From Herbidospora yilanensis (GTDB taxonomy: Bacteria > Actinomycetota > Actinomycetes > Streptosporangiales > Streptosporangiaceae), in the NCBI RefSeq assembly GCF_001570565.1, contig NZ_BBXE01000015.1, positions 107,893 to 171,892 on the forward strand: a stretch of DNA of 64,000 nt, written 5' to 3'. Below, piece by piece: positions 34,913-45,230 of the stretch. Position 1 is the first letter of the stretch, and each line of letters starts with the position of its first letter. A model generated the notes under the pieces. It was not told the DNA's origin. It did not search any database and saw nothing but the letters and a program-made list of their open reading frames with translations. The translations under genes were made by a program, and so were the position numbers.

Positions 34913-35065
34913 GTGATTACGATCATCGGCATTTCGGAGACGATTGCACACCTTCAGGTAGCAGCAAATAGACAAGTCCCTCACTCGTCAGCGGAGGAAA
35001 GCCTGGTTGCTGCAGAGCCAGCCCGTGATCACGCAAATGATCTAGGGCAGGCGATCGAGCGTTAG
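34913..35065 (+). CDS. Possible small ORF in the cargo gap
   Basis: 50 codons starting at GTG with a GGAG directly upstream but at too short a spacing; the product begins VITIIGISETIAHLQVAANR and ends LGQAIER. It lies in the 334-bp gap between two minus-strand cargo genes. It may be the 5' remnant of a larger gene or chance. Otherwise the gap holds nothing I can identify. Confidence 0.22.
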   Translation: MITIIGISETIAHLQVAANRQVPHSSAEESLVAAEPARDHANDLGQAIER

Positions 35066-35166
35066 CGAGGTGGTGTCGTGTGCGCTCTCCTGATTGGATC
35101 GCGTTGTGTTTGGATCGCTAGACGGTCAGGTTGGCGACGCTTCTCGTCGTAGTTGCAGAAGCCGCC

Positions 35167-38100
35167 CTAGCTTCCGTCGTAGGCCACTTGTAGTCGTATG
35201 GTGCCTTTAGCCGTGTGCAGAAAAGCATCGCCGTGTCCGGCCAGAGCTTCGGCCCCGGTCTCGTCCAGGATGATACGACTATCGGTCGCAGTTTTGACCC
35301 GTAGGGCGAGCTGGGCGGGAAAATTGGAGCGGATTGTCGTCGAGATGACGTCGGCGCTCGGGCGCTGCGTGGCTGCGATGACGTGGATGCCCGCGGCGCG
35401 TGCTTTCTGCGTGAGGCGCTTGAGGAGCGCCTCAATCTGCTTCTTCTCTTCGGGGTCGCTCGTGAGGTCGGCGTACTCGTCCAGGACGACGACTATCCAT
35501 GGCTTTCGGTCTACTCTGTCGACCTTGGAGTTGTACTCGACGAGCTTGCGTGCGCGGATCTCCTTCATGTCCTTATAGCGTTTCTCCATCTCTCCAACGG
35601 TTTCCTCAAGTATCTCGATCGCATCGGCGGCATCCATGCCGATCATGCCATCAAGGTGAGGGTCGTCCTCGAAGTCCACGAGCTCGGTGCCTTTGGGATC
35701 AACGAGACGGAGTCGCAGGGCACTCCTGTCGTACCGGATCAAGCCCTTGAGGATCGTGTCCAGGGCTACGGATTTTCCTGATCCGGTGGTGCCGGCCACC
35801 AGCAAGTGCGGTGAGTCCGCGGACGAGAGGTCAATGGTGACCGGGTTGCCTTCGATGTCGGCGCCCAGCGGGGTGATGAGGCTCTCGGAATCAATGGGGA
35901 CTTGCTGCCACAGCGCTTTTGCGCTGACTCCGTACATTTCGTCGTCGATCTTGGGGATTTCGAAAAGTACGGAGCCGCGATCGCTGCGGGTCCGGATGCT
36001 GAACCCGGAGGGCAGCTCGAGAGCCAGGAAGATCTCGTCTCGCCGGTTGGTCAGTTTGTCGACGGTGACCCCAGGATTCGGGATGAAGCGGAAGATGTAA
36101 AAGCCGGGCCCTTCCTGCCACCGACCGACCTCCGGGGAGATGACCGTGACCTTGTGACGGGCGAAGACGTCAAGGACCTTGTTGTATCGGAGCCGCAGCT
36201 CCTCCTCGGAGAGCCCACCGTGATGAGCTTTCGAAGAGATCAAATCCGCCTCTGTGGCAGAGTGGCGCGCAACTACTACTCTCGGCGAGGTCCTTGGAGC
36301 AACCGTTTCGCCAACCTCGGCAGATGCCGTCGGTTCTCCGGGCGTTGGCATTTCTTCTGAGGTGGTCAGAGCGGCGGAGCCAGAGACCTGCACGATCCTA
36401 CTGGGGCCCCTAAAGGAAACAAGGGGGTCTGCATTGACAGGGTCTTGATTTGCTCGCAGAGCGCCGATGAGGTTCAGCAGCTCGTGTTTGTTCAGCCTCA
36501 CCAGGATGTGCTTGCCGAGGCTTCCAACCATGGGAGCCGGCTGGTCGTCCTCGGCTGAGATAGCCACGGCAACGCCAGTGACCTGGCCGAGTCGGACATG
36601 CTCGGAGCGGAGGGCGTCAAGGACCTTCGCCTCAATCCGACGGTGCTCGTCGTTGCCGATCACGGTGCGAGCCGGTAGATCGGCACTCTTCAGGACGTTT
36701 CCACTGGTCTGAGCAATCGCGGCGGCAAGCTCGTCCAGCCAGAAGGGCCGGTCGTGGCGAACCTCGCCGTCCGAGCGAAAGGCATCCTGGCACAGGTCAG
36801 TGGTGCGGTTAAGTTGTTCCTCGGCCGACCCGACGTCGAAGGTCTGGCGGAACTTGGACTCGGCGACCAGGATATCCAGGCGAACCGTGCCGTCATCCTG
36901 AACGGTCAGCACGAAGCGGCCCAGATCGGCACGAGTCTTGTGTCCCCGGCCGAACCAGCGGTGGTGCTCATCGAAGCTGATCCATGTGACCAGACTCGTG
37001 CCCTGCTGAGGGACGGGGAACTGCTGATCAATGACGAATCGGGTGGCGACCAGGCCGACGACTTCGTTGACCGTGGTGCCGATGCCGAGTGAGCGCAGCA
37101 CAGCGCCAGGGGCCACATTGCGGCCTACCTCGTAGATCCGCTTAGCCGTACTCTCGGAGTCCTTCGGAGAAACGACGCCGATCTGCTCCAGCCGACGCCG
37201 CAGTCGTTGGACGACGAACTGCTGGCCGGTCTGTGAGCTGACGATAAGGGTGTAGGACTCGTTCTTGCCGACGCTTGGCTTGACGAGGATGACGTCCGGG
37301 CGGTTACGCAGAGCATCGATCTGCTCGCGTCCGATGAAGCTGTCGAGGGTGACGACCCAGTGGGCCACGCGATGCAGGGTGGTGAACAAGTCTTGGTGCT
37401 GGTCGAACTGCACCTGCATCTCGAAGTAGTCGATGCCGTCGACGCTCTCTCTTGAGACCGGGGAACGGCGGTCGTAGCGAACGCACAGGGTAGACCAGGA
37501 CTCAAGTGTCTCGTCGGAGGTCTCGGGTAAAAGCGCCCTTACGACGTTCTCGCTAGTTTGCGCCAAATTGTGAGAGGCCGGGTGCTTCCAGGAGTTGAAG
37601 GAGCCCGATAAGGATTCCTTCTTGGTGCTCTCCTTAATACTGGTCTGGGTGCCGAACAGCGCCGGGGCCAGGGCGAGATCAATGGTGTCTTCCAACCCTG
37701 AGAGGTCTGCTTTTTGGTCGGGCTCCCATGCCTGCAGGATTAGTTGAACGTCGGGCAGGAAACTGTCCTCGGACATCTCTGCGGTGGCGAATTGCAGATC
37801 GAAACCCTGGATGATCTCGTGATGGGTTGCTTGGGGAGCCAGCACGACCAGGTCGACCTTTAGACGAGGGTTCTTGGCCCGCATTTGCTTTGCCACGCGC
37901 ATGGGAAGGACGGGGTCGCCGTTGCGGTCCAAGAGCAATAAGCGTAGGCCATCGAGTTTGTGGGGGTAGGTCGTCAGATAGTCGGTGACGACGCGGACCA
38001 TCTCATCGATTGCGGTCTCGTCAACGCTGGAGAGCCAGTCCTTTGACTCATTGCCGCCATAGCGGACCGGCGCGTACTCCTCGTGTCCGGCCGATTCCCG

Positions 38101-40194
38101 CATCGGAATGGCGATTGTGCCGCCCGGACCCACGAGGATCGCGGGTGTCCCATGAGGGGAGATACGGTCGATGGCGTCGAAGAAGAGGTCCTCATTCTCC
38201 TGATTGAGGCTCAGCCCTCCCTCCTTGTTCAGGGCGGTCTTGATGCTGCCGGCGACCTCCGCGTAGTTCTTCGCCAGCCAGCGTAGCTTCAGCGGGTGGA
38301 TGGCCAGCATCATCATGCGGTGATCGGCCAGCCCCACGACATCGGTCAGAACCACCGCCTCAAGGTCCGTGTCCGGGGCGTTGTTGGGGACTAAAGCGGT
38401 GCGAGCTGCTCGGAGTATGCCTTCCCAGCCGCGTACGTATTCGTTGATGTTTTCGGCGTCGAGCCCGCCGGACATTCGCCCGAAGTGCTCGCGCTTGAGG
38501 CTCTGCAGCTGGCTGGCAAAATCAGATGTGGGTTCGAGACCGGGCCAGTCAATTTCCCAATGCCTGGGTTCGATGAGCCTCTGCAGGAAGGTGTCGAAGG
38601 TTAGATCGCTGGCATAGCCAGGGAAAGGTCTCCGGCCGTGGATGAGGGCCGCTAGAGCGATCTGGCCGGGAATGCCCAGAGGGTCCCACCGGAAGCGTCG
38701 CTGGGCGGCACCGTCCATCTCGACCACTATGCGGAGTGGGGCCCACTCGATGTTCGAGTCAAACGGCTCGTCTTCCTTAGGCAGGCACGGCTGGGTCAAC
38801 TGCAGCAGGCAATCCTTGACATCGAGAGTCAGACGAAGTCCGGTGGATTCCTGGATATCCTGGAGAGTGCGTGCGTATAGGAAGGCGAACAGCCAGCGAC
38901 TCCACTGTCCGGTTTCCTGGTTTCCTTCAAGCCCGACGACAACGGTGCCTTCCTCTTCGTCGGAAAAGTAGGTCAGCTCGCGCAGCAAGGCACGCAGTGG
39001 GTCATGGACGAATTGAGAATCCGGGAAAGCGAGCTTTTCGACCTTGCGGCGAGATCGCTTGGACAGCAGGTCGGCTAGCGGTTCGGTTCCTCCGGAGGGA
39101 ATCTCGTCAAGGAAGCGCTGCGCGGATTCCTGGTCTCCGCGGTCGAGCAGCTCTTCGATCATCATGGCGTCGTACTCGTTGACCCGCTCTGCGGCGGTCC
39201 GTTCGATCTCCTGGCGGATCTGCTGACCCACGCCGATCTTTTTCGACTTCTGCTCGAATACTTCGAGCCAGAGGGTCAGATCTTGATCGCGGCGAAGCTC
39301 CCGAGGATTCTGCGAAGTAGAATCACTGCGATTGAGATTGAGCACGAGATCGCGCATGCGCATTTTGGCAGTCTCGGAATCCATGCCAATGTGCTCTAGG
39401 GACACCTCGCTGAACTCGGTGGTGGCGATGCGGTCTATGAGGTCGTCTTCGGTGATCTCCCTGCCGGTGGGCTGTTTGAAAGCACTGACCCAAACGTTCT
39501 TCTTGATTCGGGCGGGCAGAGTGGCTGGCCTGATAAAGAGTTCTCGGTCCGGAAAGAGGTCAAGAGCAGGCAGGGCTGCGGAGATCTCCGAGTAGACCGC
39601 TTCAGGGGTGTGGACGTGAGTTGCTGCGACCTTCTGTGCAGTTTCGACAAGGAAGGTCGCCCAACGGTGCAGGGTCCGTGGGTCCTCATCGGTGACTGCA
39701 CACCAGATTTCCGGTAAATGGGTGGCCATGAGGGCCGGAACGGTGCCAACGCCCCCAGCCTCCCGCCATGCTTCTGCCATGAGTCTTTCGAACCCGCGCT
39801 CGCCAGAGGTGTCGTGGTGGTCCCCCAGGATTGCGGCGTCGTCAAGGGCGTTCATCGCCGCCAGCCCCTGCGCGTCCGGAGACTCTCCCCATTCGAAGAG
39901 CAGCACCGCCGCTCCCCGTCCCGAATTTCGCCACTTGGTCAGTTGATCCTGCGGGTTCAGCAGGTAGTCAACCGGTACGCCTTCGATTGGATCCGAGGTG
40001 CCGACCTTGACGACGATCTGACGGTCCGGCGACTCCGACAGCTTCTGGGCGGTGCGACGGAGTGCCTCGGCCACGGTTAGCCGATCGAATCCGCTGACTC
40101 TCAGGACGGCACGGGCTTCACTGACGTCGGTGACTTTGCGAAGCGCTTCGTCGGCGACGAAGCGACCGAGAGCTCTTATACTACTGTCGGTCAC
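35167..40194 (-). CDS. Large FtsK/HerA-type ATPase, DptH-like restriction protein
   Basis: 1,675 aa. The long N-terminal part (about 1-1,350) has no family I can name. The C-terminal part is an FtsK/HerA-like motor: Walker A LLVAGTTGSGKSVALDTIL (about residues 1,455-1,475), RLRLVDPKGTELVDF, Walker B WIVVVLDEYADL (about 1,565) and VIAATQRPSADVI (about 1,605). Size, C-terminal motor and position as third gene of a three-gene overlapping operon resemble DptH of DndFGH systems, which destroys DNA lacking phosphorothioate marks. No dndABCDE genes are in the window. Its GTG start overlaps the stop of the preceding gene by 4 bp. The ATPase call is firm; the DptH equivalence is inference. Confidence 0.85.
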   Translation of the reverse strand: MTDSSIRALGRFVADEALRKVTDVSEARAVLRVSGFDRLTVAEALRRTAQKLSESPDRQIVVKVGTSDPIEGVPVDYLLNPQDQLTKWRNSGRGAAVLLFEWGESPDAQGLAAMNALDDAAILGDHHDTSGERGFERLMAEAWREAGGVGTVPALMATHLPEIWCAVTDEDPRTLHRWATFLVETAQKVAATHVHTPEAVYSEISAALPALDLFPDRELFIRPATLPARIKKNVWVSAFKQPTGREITEDDLIDRIATTEFSEVSLEHIGMDSETAKMRMRDLVLNLNRSDSTSQNPRELRRDQDLTLWLEVFEQKSKKIGVGQQIRQEIERTAAERVNEYDAMMIEELLDRGDQESAQRFLDEIPSGGTEPLADLLSKRSRRKVEKLAFPDSQFVHDPLRALLRELTYFSDEEEGTVVVGLEGNQETGQWSRWLFAFLYARTLQDIQESTGLRLTLDVKDCLLQLTQPCLPKEDEPFDSNIEWAPLRIVVEMDGAAQRRFRWDPLGIPGQIALAALIHGRRPFPGYASDLTFDTFLQRLIEPRHWEIDWPGLEPTSDFASQLQSLKREHFGRMSGGLDAENINEYVRGWEGILRAARTALVPNNAPDTDLEAVVLTDVVGLADHRMMMLAIHPLKLRWLAKNYAEVAGSIKTALNKEGGLSLNQENEDLFFDAIDRISPHGTPAILVGPGGTIAIPMRESAGHEEYAPVRYGGNESKDWLSSVDETAIDEMVRVVTDYLTTYPHKLDGLRLLLLDRNGDPVLPMRVAKQMRAKNPRLKVDLVVLAPQATHHEIIQGFDLQFATAEMSEDSFLPDVQLILQAWEPDQKADLSGLEDTIDLALAPALFGTQTSIKESTKKESLSGSFNSWKHPASHNLAQTSENVVRALLPETSDETLESWSTLCVRYDRRSPVSRESVDGIDYFEMQVQFDQHQDLFTTLHRVAHWVVTLDSFIGREQIDALRNRPDVILVKPSVGKNESYTLIVSSQTGQQFVVQRLRRRLEQIGVVSPKDSESTAKRIYEVGRNVAPGAVLRSLGIGTTVNEVVGLVATRFVIDQQFPVPQQGTSLVTWISFDEHHRWFGRGHKTRADLGRFVLTVQDDGTVRLDILVAESKFRQTFDVGSAEEQLNRTTDLCQDAFRSDGEVRHDRPFWLDELAAAIAQTSGNVLKSADLPARTVIGNDEHRRIEAKVLDALRSEHVRLGQVTGVAVAISAEDDQPAPMVGSLGKHILVRLNKHELLNLIGALRANQDPVNADPLVSFRGPSRIVQVSGSAALTTSEEMPTPGEPTASAEVGETVAPRTSPRVVVARHSATEADLISSKAHHGGLSEEELRLRYNKVLDVFARHKVTVISPEVGRWQEGPGFYIFRFIPNPGVTVDKLTNRRDEIFLALELPSGFSIRTRSDRGSVLFEIPKIDDEMYGVSAKALWQQVPIDSESLITPLGADIEGNPVTIDLSSADSPHLLVAGTTGSGKSVALDTILKGLIRYDRSALRLRLVDPKGTELVDFEDDPHLDGMIGMDAADAIEILEETVGEMEKRYKDMKEIRARKLVEYNSKVDRVDRKPWIVVVLDEYADLTSDPEEKKQIEALLKRLTQKARAAGIHVIAATQRPSADVISTTIRSNFPAQLALRVKTATDSRIILDETGAEALAGHGDAFLHTAKGTIRLQVAYDGS

Positions 40195-41636
40195 CGGGGC
40201 TCCCCTCGCACCATGCTGGTCGCATCTGAATACTGAGTGAGCAGGCCTATAGCGGCCAGCCTTTCCCGGAACGCCTTGCCGTTGTGGTCGAGGAACGATG
40301 GGTCAACTTCGTAGGCCAACGGACTCGCAGCCGCGACCTTGTTCTCCATCACTAGCCCATACTTCTCATACAGCAGTTCGCAGAACTGGTCGAATTCCAT
40401 CTCCGTTCCTTGCGGAACGGTGGCGGATACCAGGCCCTCGATCATCGGTGGCTTCATCGTGAAGTGTCGGCGCCCGACAGGCGCATTGAGGGCCCCCACG
40501 GCGGCGAGAGTCTCGCTGAAGAACGCGCGGGGGGATTCAGCCGCTTTACCGACCTCCTCGGCGAGTCTTTCGAAGCGGCGCCTTCTAGCCTCGTCGCCTT
40601 CAGCTTCGTCGATCATTTCCCGCGCTTGGACGTTGAGCGCATTTACGATGTCATTACGGAACCGGGTTAGGCTCTTCTGTGACTCTCTGCGTAGCGGCGT
40701 CGCCTCATTGCCAAAGTCCAACAGGATTGACTCCTGATGAGTGACACCGAGCTTCCTGCGTGCGAGACGCAGCTGGTGGCGTGCCAAGCAGTAGGGGACC
40801 CAATGCATGAGGCTCTCGGTGCGCTTGGCTTTGGGGACCGTCGCGATCCGACTGACGATATTACGGGTTCCTTCCCTCAACAGATCGGGCCAAGGGCTGA
40901 GATCCTCGTGCAGCGTGATTCCCTCGTCTGCGCCCTTCACGGGCGCTTCGTCGTAATCGAAGTCGTGCGCGCTGAGGGCCTTGGCGAGGCTTCCCAAGGG
41001 CGTGCCGCTGTCCTGTACGAGGTCGGCTAGACCCTTTCGATTCGCTTCCTTGCGGTCAGAATCAGGGTCGCTGCGTAGGACTTTGTAGGCCCATCCTCCG
41101 CCATCGCGGAAGAGGTATCGCTCGATACTCGGAGCATGGACGCGAGCAGTTACCTTGCCGGCCTGCTTGCGTTTCTTCTCGCTGTTCTTCGAGGAGGCGT
41201 CAGCTTGCTTGATTCGGCGTTCGACTGCGTCGTAGTGGATGAGTTCACCGACGAACGGATAGATGTGCACGCCGAACCAACTTGGTTGGCTACGGCGCCC
41301 AGGGATTTCAACCAATAGTGAGGAGAACAGGGCGTGGAGCGTTGCCATGGTTTCGGGGGAGTCCAATTCGACGGCCTTGCTTAATTCTTCGTCGCCCTCG
41401 ACGATGGGGGTCTTGGTCGCGATCCGCCGAGCCAGGTCGTGTGAGGTCCTTTTATAAGCAGGGTCGGTTTCGCCGTCTAGGAGCCCTGCGAACTTGTCCG
41501 GATCTTCTTGATGAGCCAGGTAGACGCCACGGGCGATTGCGAGCATTTCGAGCGGGACGTAGAAGCCGCGACCCTGCCGTTCGAGGTTCACCCCGAAGAG
41601 ACGAAGAACGACTTCAGCCTTGGAACGATCGGCCAT
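40191..41636 (-). CDS. Middle gene of the ATPase operon, DptG-like by position
   Basis: 481 aa, mainly helical and charged, with no motif I recognise. Segments include GVHIYPFVGELIHYDAVERR, EKKRKQAGKVTARVHAP and an RDDI-like helix RFRNDIVNALNVQAREMIDE. Length and position between an AAA-type ATPase and a FtsK/HerA ATPase match DptG, which is similarly poor in motifs. The start overlaps the previous stop by one base (TGATG) and its stop overlaps the next start by 4 bp, so the three proteins are probably made in fixed ratio and act as a complex. Confidence 0.8.
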   Translation of the reverse strand: MADRSKAEVVLRLFGVNLERQGRGFYVPLEMLAIARGVYLAHQEDPDKFAGLLDGETDPAYKRTSHDLARRIATKTPIVEGDEELSKAVELDSPETMATLHALFSSLLVEIPGRRSQPSWFGVHIYPFVGELIHYDAVERRIKQADASSKNSEKKRKQAGKVTARVHAPSIERYLFRDGGGWAYKVLRSDPDSDRKEANRKGLADLVQDSGTPLGSLAKALSAHDFDYDEAPVKGADEGITLHEDLSPWPDLLREGTRNIVSRIATVPKAKRTESLMHWVPYCLARHQLRLARRKLGVTHQESILLDFGNEATPLRRESQKSLTRFRNDIVNALNVQAREMIDEAEGDEARRRRFERLAEEVGKAAESPRAFFSETLAAVGALNAPVGRRHFTMKPPMIEGLVSATVPQGTEMEFDQFCELLYEKYGLVMENKVAAASPLAYEVDPSFLDHNGKAFRERLAAIGLLTQYSDATSMVRGEPR

Positions 41637-43471
41637 CAGGCACGCACCGACCTGATCTTATCCCCGACGTCGATCATGAGCTTTCTCATGGCGTTGGCCA
41701 CCAGTACTTGGATCTCGTCGTCCTTGGTTGACGAATCGGCTAGCTCTGCCAGGGATCCACTTAGGCCACGGATTTCTGCCTCATGCTGGACCTCGCTTCG
41801 CAGGCCCGCAGCCCACCGCGTGAGCAACTCAAAGCGCAACAGGTCCGCTTCTACCGAGACTGCGCCTTGGTCAGGCTCAACAGCCGGGATGCGGATGTAG
41901 ATGGCCCGGTTTAGCCACTCGACGGCCTTCTGCATCTCAGGGGCGACGCCCGTCCTGCCTGTCTCTTGCCATTGGGTGACCTGGTCGACAACCTCGACGC
42001 CCTTGCTGGGCACTCGCCGAGAGATCACGGCCGCACGGCCACGGTGTGTGAAGAAGGCCGGGTCGAGTATCAAGAAGTCGGGGTTGCTTCCTGCCCGGTG
42101 GATACCCTGGACGGCCTCCAGGCCCTTGAGAAAGCGGTCTCGTACCCTGGTGTCTGCCGGATCCCGGTTCTTGTCTTGGACAATGACGAAGTCGTCGCCA
42201 GCAAGTAGGCCCATGCGAGCGAACCGGTCCTTGTCGTCGTCGCTGTTGAAGAAATCAGCCCGCCGCAGGAACGTGTACACGCTTCGCAACTGTTCAGCTT
42301 GCTTTTGGACCTCCCGACTCGTACGGACCTTCTGGAGGTAGCTGCCGGCGTCCGCGGGAGGGAAGTCGCCAGCTGTGTCCGGGTCCAGCCGGTCGTCAAC
42401 CTGACGGCGAGAGACCTTGCCTGGGTCCAGTTTTCTTAGTGCGAAGAAGGTAGGTACCAGATGACGCTGTTGCTGGGTCAGCCGGTCACCGAAGAGAGCT
42501 TGGTGGTATAAGTGGGGGGCCTGCCACAACCTGTTCGAGTGCGACCATTGGTATTTCGCGTGAACGTTCTCGCATGAGAGGCCGCCAGTAAGCATGTAGC
42601 TGGTTACCGATAACGCCTGACGGGTCGTGACCACCGCTCCGGTACGCTCCGCCGCAGCGAATATGTCTCGGATCGCAGCCTGGCGCTGAGGCCCGCGGGT
42701 GGGATTGGTGAGCTCGTTGCGGTTGGCCAGGATGGGGCAGACTTCCCGAGCATCGCAGGTCTCACAGGGCTTCCATCGAGACCATCGCGACGTTGTCCAC
42801 TGCTTCAGAACCCATGGGATGAGCCCGCCGTTGGAATTAAAGCCCTCGGCCGCTACGGACTGGTAGTTGAGGTTGATGACGATGATCGTGCCATCGGGGT
42901 CGCTCACCTGCCCGCGGACGATGCCTTCCGTGAGAGTTGTAACCAGAATCTTGGCGCGCCCCGTGCCGCCTTTGTCGAGATTGCTGTCTTCGGCAGCGCA
43001 TTTGCGTAGTTGGCCCTCGTTCGCACAGATGATTGCGACACCGCCATCCGGAGGGTCGAGCAAATCAACGAGCTTGCGCGCACCAGCCGACACGCTCAAC
43101 TCGCTGAGATCTTTGAGGATGTACAGCGGGCGTCGGCTACGGGTCCAACCAATAGGGCGGCTGGCATCGCCAGCATCGGATAACTCACGGAAAACCGTCT
43201 TCTGGATCTCTGGCGTGATCGGCACGGCATCGACCTGCAGCGCTTCCAGAAGGCTGGCGCACAGGCTTGTCTTGCCATGGCCGGCGTCTCCGGTTAAGAC
43301 GATGGTTTTCGTAGTCTGTCGCTCAATGGCATCCAGCAGGTAGTCCAGCGTCACGACGCGGTACAAGGATTGCTGGTCTGTCTGCAGCTCGTAGACCATC
43401 TCAGAGGTCTCAACGTCGAACGGCTGGTAACGACGTATCCGTTGGACGTGTTTGTTGATCTCTAGCGGCAT
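41636..43471 (-). CDS. P-loop ATPase with Cys cluster, DptF-like
   Basis: 611 aa. Walker A TGDAGHGKTSLCASLLE (about residues 60-76), a candidate Walker B RRPLYILKDLSEL, sensor-like GVAIICANEGQL, and a probable zinc cluster CETCDAREVC (about residues 233-242). The C-terminal half is helical. An AAA-type ATPase of about 600 aa with a Cys cluster leading a three-gene operon with a middle helical protein and a large FtsK/HerA motor fits DptF. ATG at 43,471. The two ATPases and the methyltransferase/Vsr upstream on the same strand suggest a restriction complex. Confidence 0.82.
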   Translation of the reverse strand: MPLEINKHVQRIRRYQPFDVETSEMVYELQTDQQSLYRVVTLDYLLDAIERQTTKTIVLTGDAGHGKTSLCASLLEALQVDAVPITPEIQKTVFRELSDAGDASRPIGWTRSRRPLYILKDLSELSVSAGARKLVDLLDPPDGGVAIICANEGQLRKCAAEDSNLDKGGTGRAKILVTTLTEGIVRGQVSDPDGTIIVINLNYQSVAAEGFNSNGGLIPWVLKQWTTSRWSRWKPCETCDAREVCPILANRNELTNPTRGPQRQAAIRDIFAAAERTGAVVTTRQALSVTSYMLTGGLSCENVHAKYQWSHSNRLWQAPHLYHQALFGDRLTQQQRHLVPTFFALRKLDPGKVSRRQVDDRLDPDTAGDFPPADAGSYLQKVRTSREVQKQAEQLRSVYTFLRRADFFNSDDDKDRFARMGLLAGDDFVIVQDKNRDPADTRVRDRFLKGLEAVQGIHRAGSNPDFLILDPAFFTHRGRAAVISRRVPSKGVEVVDQVTQWQETGRTGVAPEMQKAVEWLNRAIYIRIPAVEPDQGAVSVEADLLRFELLTRWAAGLRSEVQHEAEIRGLSGSLAELADSSTKDDEIQVLVANAMRKLMIDVGDKIRSVRA

Positions 43472-44186
43472 GCTGCTGTCCTTCGTCGACCGAGTCTAGA
43501 GCGCTGTGGAATTCTAGCTACAGAGACCGTCACTTGTAGATCGTTCCCTTACCGAGAGCCGGAGTACGCCTGGTTCACGCTGTGTGACTGTGGAGACCTC
43601 GCGAAGCATTGATCATCATCTGTGGAGATGGGGAAGTCAATGTTGGCTGAGAGCGCGTTTAAGGTCCGTGTCCGTGGGTCTTGGTGGCTCTGGGTAGCTG
43701 CAGCGATCGCGCGATTGGTCGTTGACGACCTTATTCGGAATGCCTGTGATGTCGGCAAGTGAGACGTAGAACTGTCACGAGCGTCACGTCATTTATGCGA
43801 GACAAGCGTAGATGGTAAGACGTGAATGAGTGGTGCCTAGGGAAACTAGGCCCTATCGAACTGTGGGGGTAAACTCTTGGCGTCGACCAAGGCAACCCAG
43901 AAGTATGACTACCATATTTGATCTTGGTTTTCGCGATTGCCTTTGTGGGGAGCTTTGCCGGATCCGCATCCTGACCTAAGGGTGAGCCTTTCCTGTCATG
44001 GGCTGTCAGCGATAATGCATCTGGTAAGCTGCGGCCGACTATTCGATCGAGAGCTTTATGCCAGCCTGGACAAGCGTTGCTGTAGTCCTGATTCCGGGAA
44101 GCTCGATAACCGGAATGCCGAAGATCGCTAAAAGCCGCAAGAGCCACTGCTTGCGCCAGCATCCGCCAATGCCTTTGTAGGCCTCG
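43472..44186. other. Gap between the methyltransferase and the ATPase operon
   Basis: 715 bp of lower-GC DNA. The segment 43,640-44,186 contains short open frames on both strands without convincing homology. It probably holds the promoter of the ATPase operon, and possibly the decayed 3' tail of a lost gene after the methyltransferase. No CRISPR-like repeat or tRNA is seen. Confidence 0.4.
43640..43762 (+). CDS. Possible small ORF divergent from the ATPase operon
   Basis: 40 codons from an ATG preceded by GGGGAAG: the product has a basic start, a Trp-rich hydrophobic centre (GSWWLWVAAAIARLVVDD) and ends IRNACDVGK. It could be a single-pass membrane peptide or chance. Its place next to the restriction operon and the ribosome site are the only support. 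Confidence 0.28.
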   Translation: MLAESAFKVRVRGSWWLWVAAAIARLVVDDLIRNACDVGK

Positions 44187-45230
44187 TTAGCTAACTGCCG
44201 ATAGGAGAGCGTTCCCCACTGCTCGTGCGATCGCGGGAGGGACGGCATTTCCGATCATTCGACCGATTGAGTTGAATTCCACGGGTTCTCCTGGCTTGAC
44301 GAACTCGTAATTCTCTGGAAAGCCTTGGAGTATCGCTGCTTCCCGTAGAGTGATCGCGCGATCCTGCTCCGGGTGACCGAACCGCCCGGTACCGAAATTG
44401 TATGACATGGTCGTAATGGTTGGAGACGGCTTGTCCCATTCCATGCGAGCGTATACGTTCTTAAACGTGGAGCCAGAAGGCTTGGTGTGGCAAGGAGATA
44501 GCAGCTCTTCTGGCCAGTCGTGCCATGTCCCTCCCGGCTTGGATGCTTTGATTCGCTTCTGGTTCAGAGGACTTAAGGCCCTTGCCTTATGCATTCCATC
44601 TAGGTCATGTGTTTTCCCTTGATGGACTGCTGGGAGGCTGGAAATCGCGTCTCTTACCGTCATGAATTCTTCAGGCTTGCGTTCACCTCCAGGGACTTTA
44701 ATGGGTCCGATTCGGGACGCAATCAGCACGAGTCGACGGCGTTCTTGCGGAAGGCCATATTCCGGGCCGTAGCAGCTCCTAAAAGAAACTTCGTAGCCAA
44801 TATTTTCGAGAGAGCTAGAAAAATCTTTAAAGATCTGGGAGCCCATGATTCGAGGGACATTCTCCATGGTCACTAGCTCGGGGCGAGACTCTTCAACGAG
44901 TCGCGCAAATTCACCAAGGAGGGACCACTGCGGCTCTGAAGACGTATCTACGCCTCGTCTATAGGGCGAGAAGGGCTGACATGGTGCGCATCCCGCCAGG
45001 AGGCGTATGGAGCCCGGCTCCCATAGACACAAAAGCTGCTCTTTGGAGACTGTCCGGACATCTTGCTCAACGAATGGAGCTTTTATGTTTTTCTCGAATG
45101 GGTATTTGCATCGAGGATCTATATCAAAACCGGCGACTACGTTCAGGCCAGCCTGCATCAAGCCATGCGACAGCCCTCCCACTCCGCAGAAGAGGTCTAT
45201 CGCTGAGATGCGCCTTGCCACGTCGCCCAT
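44187..45230 (-). CDS. DNA (cytosine-5) methyltransferase (Dcm type)
   Basis: 347 aa with all core motifs in order: I DLFCGVGGLSHGL, IV GCAPCQPFSPYR with the catalytic Cys, VI TMENVPRI, VIII PQERRRLVLIASR, IX REAAILQGFP and X GRMIGNAVPPAIARA. The target-recognition region (about residues 185-275) is short, as in monospecific type II enzymes. On the same strand as vsr upstream and the ATPase genes downstream, it could mark self DNA for the DptFGH-like restriction proteins or be half of a separate type II system whose nuclease is missing. Confidence 0.95.
   Translation of the reverse strand: MGDVARRISAIDLFCGVGGLSHGLMQAGLNVVAGFDIDPRCKYPFEKNIKAPFVEQDVRTVSKEQLLCLWEPGSIRLLAGCAPCQPFSPYRRGVDTSSEPQWSLLGEFARLVEESRPELVTMENVPRIMGSQIFKDFSSSLENIGYEVSFRSCYGPEYGLPQERRRLVLIASRIGPIKVPGGERKPEEFMTVRDAISSLPAVHQGKTHDLDGMHKARALSPLNQKRIKASKPGGTWHDWPEELLSPCHTKPSGSTFKNVYARMEWDKPSPTITTMSYNFGTGRFGHPEQDRAITLREAAILQGFPENYEFVKPGEPVEFNSIGRMIGNAVPPAIARAVGNALLSAVS

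Noticed and set aside
35167..43471. BREX or DISARM assignment for the three-gene ATPase block
   Set aside because: No PglX, PglZ, BrxL, DrmA/DrmB (DUF1998) or PLD features are visible; the ATPase types and gene order fit DptFGH better.
43731..44162. 143-residue minus-strand open frame between the methyltransferase and the ATPase operon
   Set aside because: No ribosome site, no recognisable motifs, and unusual composition; treated as non-coding.
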